Of a stretch of DNA of 5,171 nt, positions 1-5,171 are shown piece after piece (position 1 is the first letter of the stretch; each line of letters begins with the position of its first letter). The position numbers and the translations under genes are program-made. Where the stretch lies: contig JALXDW010000306.1 in the NCBI GenBank assembly GCA_027070385.1, positions 1 to 5,171 on the forward strand, written 5' to 3'. The notes beneath the pieces were generated by a model. The model was not told the origin of the DNA, made no database searches, and was given only the letters and a program-made list of their open reading frames with translations. Source of the DNA: Chromatiales bacterium (lineage in GTDB: Bacteria > Pseudomonadota > Gammaproteobacteria > UBA6429 > Thiohalophilaceae).

Positions 1-1704
1 TAATTGCGAGCAAGTCTGGCAAATTTCTTTATCCAGAATATGATAAATCGCACTGATGGCTTCTTTTTTCGAGTCAAAGAAATGATGGTTGCCCACATGT
101 TTAATAAAACAGGTTCTGGCTGCAAATTCATAGACTTCAGAATTCAGATCACAAAAATAGAGTCCACCGCCTAATTTCTTTAATCGACGATGTTCCTGCA
201 CCAGCATTTCTGCTCCACTTAGATCGATAAAGTTAATCCGTGTGCCGATAATAAGAATATTATAGATACGTTCATTTTCTGATATCTGATGAATCCGGCT
301 TTGAATATGATTCAATGAACCAAAATAAACCGACATATCGACACGAATAATTTTAAGCTGCGGGCATTGCTTAACCGGTTTCTTCTGAATATTAACTAAC
401 CTGCGTTTACCATCGACCTCATCCACATCAATACCTAAAGTTGGAATATTCGGTGTGGACGTTTTGGCCAAAAATAAAATCAGTGAGAGCAATACACCCA
501 TATAAATAGCAAATTCCAGCTCAAGGAATAAAGTTGCCAAAAAGGTAGCGATTAAAACCGAAGATTCCGACTTGCTGTTGCTAAGAATTAATTTAATATG
601 TTTAAAGTCAATTAAGTTATAGGCAACGATTAAGATAACACCGCCCATTGCCGCAACCGGCAAGTATGCCGTTAACGGTGCAATCAGCAAAACAATAAGC
701 ATTAACATCACTGCAGCAAAAATAGCCGACATGGGGGTTTTTGCACCTGCCGCATAGTTGATACCGGAACGGGTAAAGGAACCGGAACCTGCATAACTGG
801 AAAAGAAACTGCCGACAACATTTGATAAACCCTGGCCAACAAATTCCTGGTTGGAGTCAATACGTTGATTTGATTTGGAGGCAATCGCACGGCTGATCGA
901 TACCGCTTCAATCAAGCCCAACAACGCGACCGCAAATGCTTCCGGTGCAAGCTGCCTGATGGTTTCAAACGAGAGGTCAGGAAGGGATAACGGTGGCAGA
1001 TGGGCGGGGATCTCGCCCACCAATTTAATACCGGTTTCCTGTGCATTAAACAATAATGCTAAAACACTGCCTGCAATCAGGCCTATCAACAGATTCGGCC
1101 ATTTTGGAAAATACCGTTTTACCATCACTGCAATAATCAGAGTGAGCGCTGCAATAAAAAAGACATATTCGTTGATATTGCCCAGCTGTGAAAAGATATC
1201 ACTCCATGTATGCAGAAACGATTCACCACGCGGGACATCGACTCCCAACACATGCTTGACCTGACTGGTAACAATTAAAATCGCGGCACCCGCAGTAAAG
1301 CCAATGACCACCGTATGCGATACAAAGTTAACCAGACTGCCTAAACGTGCCAACCCAAAACCCAGCTGATAAATACCGGCCAAAAATGTCACGGTTAACA
1401 CTAACGAAATATATTCAGATGACCCAGGTTCAGCATAGTGGCTGACTGTCGCAAATATCACAATGGAAATGGCTGTGGTTGGGCCGGAAATCAAATGCAA
1501 AGATGAGCCAAACAAAGCAGCGATAATGGGCGTTGCCGTATAGAGTCCGTATTCCGGTGGCAAACCGGCAATGGCGGCAAACGCAACACCCTGAGGTAAT
1601 ACAATCACAGCACCGGTAAAACCGGCAATTAAATCAGCTTTAATCGACTCTTTGTTAACCAAATGAATCCAATTTAAAAAAGGAAGAAACCTTGCCAATG
1701 ACAT
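1..1704 (-). CDS. SulP family inorganic anion transporter with C-terminal STAS domain (3' end cut by window edge)
   Basis: This is an inner-membrane anion permease of the SulP/SLC26 family. The frame opens at an ATG at 1704-1702 and stays open for 568 codons to the left edge. An SD-like GAGG (1714-1711), 6 bases upstream, supports this start. The N-terminal part carries the SulP signature PPEYGLYTATP (residues 49-59), followed by GSSLHLISGPTTAIS. Many hydrophobic segments fill residues 20 to about 435. The TM8-like stretch LLGLIEAVSISRA has Glu266 where the sodium-dependent bicarbonate transporter BicA has Asp. A STAS domain spans roughly 450-560, with IDLSGAEML at 493-501 and Ser496 at the position phosphorylated in SpoIIAA-like proteins. 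The visible end has Cys562 and Cys565 (CQTC). SulP relatives commonly end in a short Cys-containing tail, so probably only about 10-20 residues are missing. The substrate (sulfate, bicarbonate or dicarboxylate) cannot be told from sequence. It is transcribed divergently from a LysR-type gene, its likely regulator. Confidence 0.95.
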   Translation of the reverse strand, partial: MSLARFLPFLNWIHLVNKESIKADLIAGFTGAVIVLPQGVAFAAIAGLPPEYGLYTATPIIAALFGSSLHLISGPTTAISIVIFATVSHYAEPGSSEYISLVLTVTFLAGIYQLGFGLARLGSLVNFVSHTVVIGFTAGAAILIVTSQVKHVLGVDVPRGESFLHTWSDIFSQLGNINEYVFFIAALTLIIAVMVKRYFPKWPNLLIGLIAGSVLALLFNAQETGIKLVGEIPAHLPPLSLPDLSFETIRQLAPEAFAVALLGLIEAVSISRAIASKSNQRIDSNQEFVGQGLSNVVGSFFSSYAGSGSFTRSGINYAAGAKTPMSAIFAAVMLMLIVLLIAPLTAYLPVAAMGGVILIVAYNLIDFKHIKLILSNSKSESSVLIATFLATLFLELEFAIYMGVLLSLILFLAKTSTPNIPTLGIDVDEVDGKRRLVNIQKKPVKQCPQLKIIRVDMSVYFGSLNHIQSRIHQISENERIYNILIIGTRINFIDLSGAEMLVQEHRRLKKLGGGLYFCDLNSEVYEFAARTCFIKHVGNHHFFDSKKEAISAIYHILDKEICQTCSQL

Positions 1705-1710
1705 GCAATA

Positions 1711-1714
1711 CCTC
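1711..1714 (-). promoter_or_regulatory. Ribosome binding site of the SulP gene
   Basis: GAGG on the minus strand, 6 bases before the ATG at 1704. It is the clearest Shine-Dalgarno sequence in the window and fixes the SulP start. Confidence 0.7.
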
Positions 1715-1838
1715 GTATGTTTAATTTAAAATGACAACAATACAAAACCCATCATTCCACTACACTAAAAGAACACCGCAAGTAATTCCTAATCAGAATA
1801 TCTGTGGTTTCTAATGTGAACCAGAATAATTAACAGAA

Positions 1839-1871
1839 AAATATCGAATATTTCATTTGACTAATGAAATA
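1839..1871. repeat. Two overlapping perfect dyads in the divergent intergenic region
   Basis: The first dyad has 6-base arms AAATAT (1839-1844) and ATATTT (1848-1853) around CGA. The second has 9-base arms TATTTCATT (1849-1857) and AATGAAATA (1863-1871) around TGACT. They share bases 1849-1853, so in RNA they would be mutually exclusive hairpins. They lie just downstream of the predicted SulP transcription start (about +11 to +44) and about 70-100 bases upstream of the predicted lysR start. They could be operator DNA for the LysR protein or structures in the SulP leader. The region is AT-rich, so some symmetry is expected by chance, but the 9-base perfect arms are notable. Confidence 0.5.
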
Positions 1872-1888
1872 GGGATAATATCGCGCGC

Positions 1889-1916
1889 ATTATACACCTA
1901 TCTACTTGACTGACAA
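1889..1916 (-). promoter_or_regulatory. Predicted sigma70 promoter for the SulP gene
   Basis: Read on the minus strand, a -35 box TTGTCA (1916-1911), a 16-base spacer and a perfect -10 box TATAAT (1894-1889) are present. They are followed by the GC-rich discriminator GCGCGCG. Transcription would start near 1882, giving a leader of about 178 bases before the ATG at 1704. The GC-rich discriminator is a feature of promoters sensitive to ppGpp, but it is also common in gammaproteobacterial promoters generally. A closer, weaker promoter cannot be excluded. Confidence 0.6.
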
Positions 1917-1933
1917 CTGAATATCATTACAAT
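1906..1933 (+). promoter_or_regulatory. Predicted sigma70 promoter for the LysR-type gene
   Basis: A -35 box TTGACT (1906-1911), a 16-base spacer and a -10 box TACAAT (1928-1933) lie directly before the gene. The start of transcription would fall at about 1939-1941, only 4-6 bases before the ATG at 1945. This fits the absence of any Shine-Dalgarno sequence. The last base of its -35 box is also the end base of the -35 box of the opposing SulP promoter, so the two polymerases would compete for this DNA. Confidence 0.5.
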
Positions 1934-1953
1934 AATATTCCTTTATGGAATAT
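1919..1953. repeat. Alternating GAATAT dyads over the lysR -10 box and start codon, candidate autoregulatory operator
   Basis: GAATAT (1919-1924) is mirrored by ATATTC (1935-1940). The spacer between them also pairs internally (ATT with AAT), giving a 22-base dyad with one mismatched pair that covers the -10 box. The same right arm, as ATATTCC (1935-1941), is mirrored again by GGAATAT (1947-1953) around TTTAT, placing the start codon at the loop. Two more GAATAT copies occur at 1796-1801 and 1846-1851. LysR-type proteins often bind and repress their own promoter, so operator function is a reasonable inference, not a demonstrated one. Confidence 0.4.
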
Positions 1954-2847
1954 AAAAACCTACCTGATCTAACCGGTTTAGCCGCCTTGCGTGCCATTGT
2001 TGAACAAGGTGGAGTCTCCAATGCTGCCAAAATCCTGTCCATTGGCCAACCGGCTGTCACCAAACGACTGCGTGCGCTGGATGCCTGTTACGGTGCAACC
2101 CTGATGGAACGGGTTTCCGGCCGCTTGCGACTAACCGCAGCCGGTGAAAAAGTCTACACCTTTGCCGTACAAACGCTGGAGCGCAATAACCTGCTGACGG
2201 AAGATTTACAAAGTCTGGCCGAAGGCACTAATTTGCTCCGTCTGGAAGCCACCTACTCCATTGGTGACCACTTTTTACCTGAATTGCTGGTGCAATTTAG
2301 TGAGCGTTTTCCACAATACAAAATTAACAGCCGCCTTGGCTATTCAAAAGGTATTCAAACCCGACTGGTCACGGGTCTGGCAGATTTAGCCATTATGGAA
2401 AATGCACCGGATCACCCGGATATATTAGTACAAAAGTGGCAGGAGGATGAACTCTGGCTCACCGTTGGTCCAAGCCATCCGTTGGCGCGCAGTAACACGC
2501 AAACCATTGAGATGCAGCAGCTGGAACAGTTAAGTTATGTCTTCCGTGAACGCCAGGCGGCCGTTCGTAAAACAACCGACGAGGCATTACAAAATATCGG
2601 TATCAATAATCTGAATATTAAAATGGAAGTGGGCTCCACCGATGCCATCGTTGAAATATTACTGCGTGGCGGCCATAGCAGTTTTTTACCGCGCTTTATT
2701 GTTAAAAAACACATAGGGAAAGATAAACTGTTTCATATTAAAGTCTCCGGTTTCAATATTAAACGCACACTCTGGATTGCTCGCAATCGTTCAAGTCTTG
2801 ATCATCATGTCGCAGAAAGCTTTATTCGCTTATTAAGGGAATACTAA
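1945..2847 (+). CDS. LysR-type transcriptional regulator, probable regulator of the divergent SulP gene
   Basis: This is a DNA-binding regulator of normal LysR-family length (300 residues). The N-terminal winged helix-turn-helix spans about residues 9-68. It contains the family pattern SNAAKILSIGQPAVTKRLRALD (25-46), a recognition helix starting near Gln35, and the wing ending in RLRLTAAGE (60-68). A linker helix (68-92) leads to a periplasmic-binding-like sensor domain (about 97-298). That domain opens with LRLEATYSIGDHFLPELL, where Thr103/Ser105 sit in the usual effector pocket region. The domain later shows GLADLAIME and LRGGHSSFLPRF. The ATG at 1945 keeps the entire DNA-binding domain and lies directly after a predicted promoter, although no Shine-Dalgarno sequence is present. 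Its divergent neighbour is the SulP transporter, so control of anion uptake and of its own gene is likely. The sequence is not close enough to CysB, CbbR or another named member for me to give a symbol, and the effector is unknown. Confidence 0.93.
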   Translation: MEYKNLPDLTGLAALRAIVEQGGVSNAAKILSIGQPAVTKRLRALDACYGATLMERVSGRLRLTAAGEKVYTFAVQTLERNNLLTEDLQSLAEGTNLLRLEATYSIGDHFLPELLVQFSERFPQYKINSRLGYSKGIQTRLVTGLADLAIMENAPDHPDILVQKWQEDELWLTVGPSHPLARSNTQTIEMQQLEQLSYVFRERQAAVRKTTDEALQNIGINNLNIKMEVGSTDAIVEILLRGGHSSFLPRFIVKKHIGKDKLFHIKVSGFNIKRTLWIARNRSSLDHHVAESFIRLLREY

Positions 2848-2852
2848 CTAGA

Positions 2853-2888
2853 ATGAGCAAAATAACAAAAACAGGCATAGCAAAATGA
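2853..2888 (+). other. Possible 11-codon upstream reading frame overlapping the next start (ATGA)
   Basis: An ATG at 2853 opens a frame encoding MSKITKTGIAK and stops at TGA 2886-2888, overlapping the ATG at 2885 as ATGA. A GGGA about 12 bases upstream (2837-2840) is a distant Shine-Dalgarno candidate. The gene at 2885 has only a weak AGG 9 bases before its own start. Translation of this short frame could therefore feed ribosomes to the membrane-protein gene. It may equally be chance: a frame this short has no statistical support on its own. Confidence 0.2.
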
Positions 2889-3148
2889 CCCAACTGACAA
2901 GACGCAAACCCCTTTACTGGATACTTTTCGATCTGATTGGAACATTATTATTACTCGCGGGCATGTTTAAACTGGTCGATCTCGAAATACCGTATATCAG
3001 CGATTTTTTCCGGGATTTTTCTAGCAACTTACTGCTAACGGTCGGTGGCGTTATCATAGTTACCTCCTTCCTTCTCTTTATTATTCCCGTTATCAAAGCT
3101 AATAAGGAAAAACCGGCCGACACCGCTGTTAATCGCTCTAAGCGCTAG
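2885..3148 (+). CDS. Small two-helix membrane protein of unknown function
   Basis: I do not recognise this 87-residue protein with certainty. It has a basic N-terminus (TRRK, 5-8) and a first hydrophobic helix at about 10-31 containing Asp16. A short acidic and aromatic connecting segment follows (IPYISDFFRDF, 35-45), then a second helix at about 48-70 with paired glycines (GG, 54-55). The C-terminus is basic and polar (KANKEK to RSKR). The positive-inside rule predicts both ends in the cytoplasm and the loop in the periplasm. The layout resembles small DUF1418 proteins such as E. coli YbjC, but this is a topological impression, not a family assignment. It lies 37 bases after lysR and 33 bases before ubiB on the same strand with no terminator seen, so cotranscription is likely. 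Its place before ubiB makes a membrane-associated role plausible but unproven. Confidence 0.75.
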   Translation: MTQLTRRKPLYWILFDLIGTLLLLAGMFKLVDLEIPYISDFFRDFSSNLLLTVGGVIIVTSFLLFIIPVIKANKEKPADTAVNRSKR

Positions 3149-3181
3149 CCTTCTTATATATAAAAGCTTTACAATTCAAGC

Positions 3182-4864
3182 ATGTATCTACAAAAAACAT
3201 TTCGCCTGGTTAATATTAGCTGGGTTTTAATGCGTCATGGTCTGGATGACCTGATCCTGGCCACGCATCTTTTCCGACCGCTGCGTTTTCTGCGTTTTAT
3301 CTTGCCCTGGCTCTGGTTGCAACGCCCGGAAGCCACCCGTGGCTTACGCATTCGCCGCTCACTGGAAGATTTAGGCCCCATCTTTGTTAAATTCGGGCAA
3401 ATATTATCAACCCGCAAGGATCTGCTTCCCGATGATATCGCTGTTGAACTGGCCAAACTACAGGATCAGGTTCCTCCTTTTGCAGATAGCATTGCACTGA
3501 GTATTTTAGAAAAGACCTACCAACAATCACCGAACAAAGTCTTTGCTGAATTTAGCCCCACTCCTTTTGCTTCGGCCTCTATCGCCCAGGTTCATGCCGC
3601 CACATTGCACAGTGGTGAAGACGTGGTAGTCAAAATTGTACGCCCCGGCATTATGCCAATCATTAAACGTGATGTGTCCATTCTCTATAGTATTGCCAGA
3701 AAAATAGAACGCTACTGGTCACTGGGTAAAAAATTACGCCCGGTTGAAATTGTTGCCGAATATGAAAAAACCATTCTTAATGAATTGAACTTAATGCGTG
3801 AAGCGGCCAACGCAACCCAGCTAAGAAGTAACTTTAAAGATTCAGCATTACTGTATGTCCCCGAAGTACACTGGGATTACACCCGGCAAAATGTCATGGT
3901 GATGGAACGTATTCACGGTATTCCTGTTTCACACACGGATACTTTAAAACAACATGATATTGACTTTAAACAACTTGCTGAACACGGTGTCGAAATTTTC
4001 TTTACCCAGGTCTTCCGCGACAGTTTTTTTCATGCCGATATGCACCCTGGTAATATTTTTGTCGCAGCAGAAAATCAGCAAACACCCCATCAGGTAAAAG
4101 GACAGTATATTGCCGTTGACTTTGGCATCATGGGTACGCTTACCAAAAATGATCAACGTTACCTGGCCGAAAATTTTCTAGCCTTTTTTAACCATGACTA
4201 TCGACGTGTTGCAGAGTTACATATTCATTCCGGCTGGGTTGGACACGATACCCGTATCGAAGAATTTGAAGCGGCTATCCGCACGGTCTGTGAACCGGTC
4301 TTTAATAAACCGTTAAAAGAAATATCCTTTGCCCAGGTACTACTTGGCCTGTTTAACACCGCACGTGAATTTGATATTACCGTTCAGCCACAACTTATTC
4401 TGTTACAAAAAACACTACTTAATATAGAAGGCTTAGGGCGACAACTTTACCCGGACCTGGACCTCTGGCAAACGGCCAAACCCTTCCTGGAAAAATGGAT
4501 GCGTGATCAGATGGGCCCTCAAGCCATCTTTAAACAATTTAAAGATAACTTTCCACTGTGGTTAGAACAAATACCCCAACTACCCTCTCTGGTACATGAT
4601 GTTTTAACCCAGGCAAAAGAAGGCCGACTCACAACGCAACTTTCCAGAGAGCAAATGAATGAAATTAAACGAAGCATGCACAAAAATAATCAACGTACCT
4701 TTATTGCCATTATCGGCAGCAGTTTAATCATTGGTGCCAGTGTTATCTTCGCACTCGACGGCTATGGTAAATTTATGATTGAGGATATTCCGCTGGCATC
4801 CTGGCTACTGGGATCCATTGGCGTGATAATGCTAATCAACGTATGGCCGGGGTCAAATGACTAG
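3182..4864 (+). CDS. ubiB: UbiB, ABC1/ADCK-type atypical kinase-like ATPase for ubiquinone biosynthesis
   Basis: UbiB is an inner-membrane-associated member of the protein-kinase-like ADCK family, needed in the organism for ubiquinone (coenzyme Q) synthesis. It has ATPase activity and is thought to help extract or present lipophilic CoQ intermediates to the Ubi enzymes, rather than hydroxylating them itself. The 560-residue product follows E. coli UbiB (546 residues) along its length. Visible motifs in order are KFGQ (70-73) in the family-specific N-terminal extension, the Ala-rich nucleotide loop ASASIAQV (130-137) replacing the usual glycine loop, and the VAIK-type Lys151 in VVVKIVRP. They continue with ELNLMREAAN (201-210), the catalytic loop HADMHPGNIF (284-293) and the metal-binding DFG at 313-315. 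Two C-terminal membrane helices (about 506-525 and 538-555) anchor the protein. All key residues are present, so it should be functional. The start lacks a good Shine-Dalgarno sequence, but the N-terminus aligns with E. coli. Unlike E. coli, ubiE and ubiJ do not precede it. Confidence 0.97.
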   Translation: MYLQKTFRLVNISWVLMRHGLDDLILATHLFRPLRFLRFILPWLWLQRPEATRGLRIRRSLEDLGPIFVKFGQILSTRKDLLPDDIAVELAKLQDQVPPFADSIALSILEKTYQQSPNKVFAEFSPTPFASASIAQVHAATLHSGEDVVVKIVRPGIMPIIKRDVSILYSIARKIERYWSLGKKLRPVEIVAEYEKTILNELNLMREAANATQLRSNFKDSALLYVPEVHWDYTRQNVMVMERIHGIPVSHTDTLKQHDIDFKQLAEHGVEIFFTQVFRDSFFHADMHPGNIFVAAENQQTPHQVKGQYIAVDFGIMGTLTKNDQRYLAENFLAFFNHDYRRVAELHIHSGWVGHDTRIEEFEAAIRTVCEPVFNKPLKEISFAQVLLGLFNTAREFDITVQPQLILLQKTLLNIEGLGRQLYPDLDLWQTAKPFLEKWMRDQMGPQAIFKQFKDNFPLWLEQIPQLPSLVHDVLTQAKEGRLTTQLSREQMNEIKRSMHKNNQRTFIAIIGSSLIIGASVIFALDGYGKFMIEDIPLASWLLGSIGVIMLINVWPGSND

Positions 4865-5114
4865 CAAGTCATCCTGGTATGTCTATATTTTAAAATGTGC
4901 GGATAATACCTTATATACTGGTATTACAGTGGATGTGAAACGACGCGTCGATGAACATAACCACGATAATAAACGTGCCGCTAAATACACTCGAGTAAGA
5001 CGACCGGTTAAACTGGTTTATCAGGAGAAACTGGCATCTCGTTCTCTGGCGGCTAAACGGGAAGGGATAATAAAAAAATTAAAACGTGAAGAAAAAGAAT
5101 CGCTCTTAAAGTAA
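4857..5114 (+). CDS. GIY-YIG nuclease-fold small protein (UPF0213/YhbQ-like)
   Basis: This 85-residue protein is a single GIY-YIG domain. The paired motif appears as YVY (8-10) and YTG (20-22), joined by the family-typical ILKCADNTL. It is followed by DVKRRVDEHN, with Arg30 and His34 at the catalytic positions, and by Glu69 in the AAKREGIIKKLKREEK helix, the expected metal-binding glutamate. Length and spacing fit the stand-alone YhbQ/UPF0213 group; E. coli YhbQ is about 100 residues. Members of this group have been proposed to act on DNA during repair, but their cellular role is poorly defined. Here the conserved residues needed for nuclease activity are all present. The ATG overlaps the last 8 bases of ubiB in another frame, after a G-rich stretch (GGGG, 4849-4852) that may act as ribosome binding site, so translation is probably coupled to ubiB. 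The strongly basic C-terminal half suits nucleic-acid binding. I see no functional link to ubiquinone synthesis. Confidence 0.9.
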   Translation: MTSKSSWYVYILKCADNTLYTGITVDVKRRVDEHNHDNKRAAKYTRVRRPVKLVYQEKLASRSLAAKREGIIKKLKREEKESLLK

Positions 5115-5122
5115 AAATTTTT

Positions 5123-5171
5123 TTATGACAACCAGTCCTGCGGTTTTAAGTAATGTTCATATAACTCAGCC
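5123..5171 (-). CDS. Possible 3' end of a convergent gene (partial, unidentified)
   Basis: On the minus strand a frame enters from the right edge and ends at TAA (5125-5123). It reads AELYEHYLKPQDWLS over the last 15 codons. The residue mix looks protein-like and the stop falls 8 bases from the stop of the convergent GIY-YIG gene, typical of tightly packed tail-to-tail genes. Forty-nine bases are too few to prove coding or identify a family. Confidence 0.4.
   Translation of the reverse strand, partial: AELYEHYLKPQDWLS

Noticed and set aside
708..911. A 67-codon minus-strand open frame
   Set aside because: It lies on the SulP strand but in another frame, within conserved SulP coding sequence, and gives a proline- and valine-rich product without family features.
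875..1264. A 129-codon plus-strand open frame inside the SulP region
   Set aside because: It is antisense to the well-supported SulP reading frame, and its product is a low-complexity Asn/Ala/Ser/Thr-rich sequence with no recognisable domain.
1815..1830. A CRP or FNR site in the intergenic region
   Set aside because: Only a single TGTGA half-site (1815-1819) is present with no matching inverted half at the required spacing, and no FNR-type dyad was found.
2914..3123. A 69-codon minus-strand frame opposite the small membrane protein
   Set aside because: It is antisense to the plus-strand frame that has a coherent two-helix membrane topology; the mirror product has no motif.
3149..3181. A separate ubiB promoter in the 33-base gap (TATATATAAA)
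   Set aside because: The AT-rich run resembles a -10 box but I found no convincing -35 box at proper spacing, so readthrough from upstream is the simpler reading.
3235..3456. A 73-codon minus-strand frame within ubiB
   Set aside because: It is antisense to conserved UbiB sequence including the KFGQ motif, and its Arg/Ser-rich product is typical of shadow frames.
3944..4156. A 70-codon minus-strand frame within ubiB
   Set aside because: It is antisense to the catalytic loop and DFG of UbiB, whose conservation explains the sequence.
5113..5124. AAAAATTTTTTT after the GIY-YIG gene as an intrinsic terminator
   Set aside because: There is no GC-rich stem before the T-run and the only pairing is A with T, so it does not meet the usual criteria, though it may contribute weakly to termination.

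Overview
The window reads as ordinary chromosomal DNA from a gammaproteobacterium. The best evidence is a full-length UbiB that follows the Escherichia coli protein closely along its length, a YhbQ-like GIY-YIG protein, and a SulP transporter of the type common in marine and environmental gammaproteobacteria. Base composition is moderate and slightly AT-rich. I cannot name the genus. I see no rRNA, tRNA, CRISPR array, insertion sequence, prophage or integrase.

Layout. Positions 1-1704 (minus strand) hold a nearly complete SulP anion transporter with a C-terminal STAS domain; its reading frame runs off the left edge without a stop. A 240-base divergent intergenic region (1705-1944) follows. 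It carries two back-to-back sigma70-type promoters whose -35 boxes touch, and several dyads built on the word GAATAT. On the plus strand come a LysR-type regulator (1945-2847), an unrecognised two-helix membrane protein (2885-3148), ubiB (3182-4864), and a small GIY-YIG protein (4857-5114) that overlaps the end of ubiB by 8 bases. At the right edge, the last 49 bases look like the 3' end of a convergent minus-strand gene.

How the genes fit together. The divergent sulP-lysR pair is the classic arrangement in which a LysR-type protein controls both its own gene and its divergent neighbour, so the regulator probably governs anion (sulfate, bicarbonate or dicarboxylate) uptake by the SulP protein. 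No clear terminator was seen from lysR through the GIY-YIG gene, so these four may share transcripts, with ubiB and the GIY-YIG gene translationally coupled. UbiB serves ubiquinone synthesis. Here its immediate upstream neighbours are not ubiE and ubiJ, which precede it in E. coli.

I do not see a clear new multi-gene system. The points most worth a second look are the compact divergent promoter, the apparently near-leaderless lysR start inside a dyad, the long structured sulP leader, and the small membrane protein preceded by an 11-codon overlapping reading frame.
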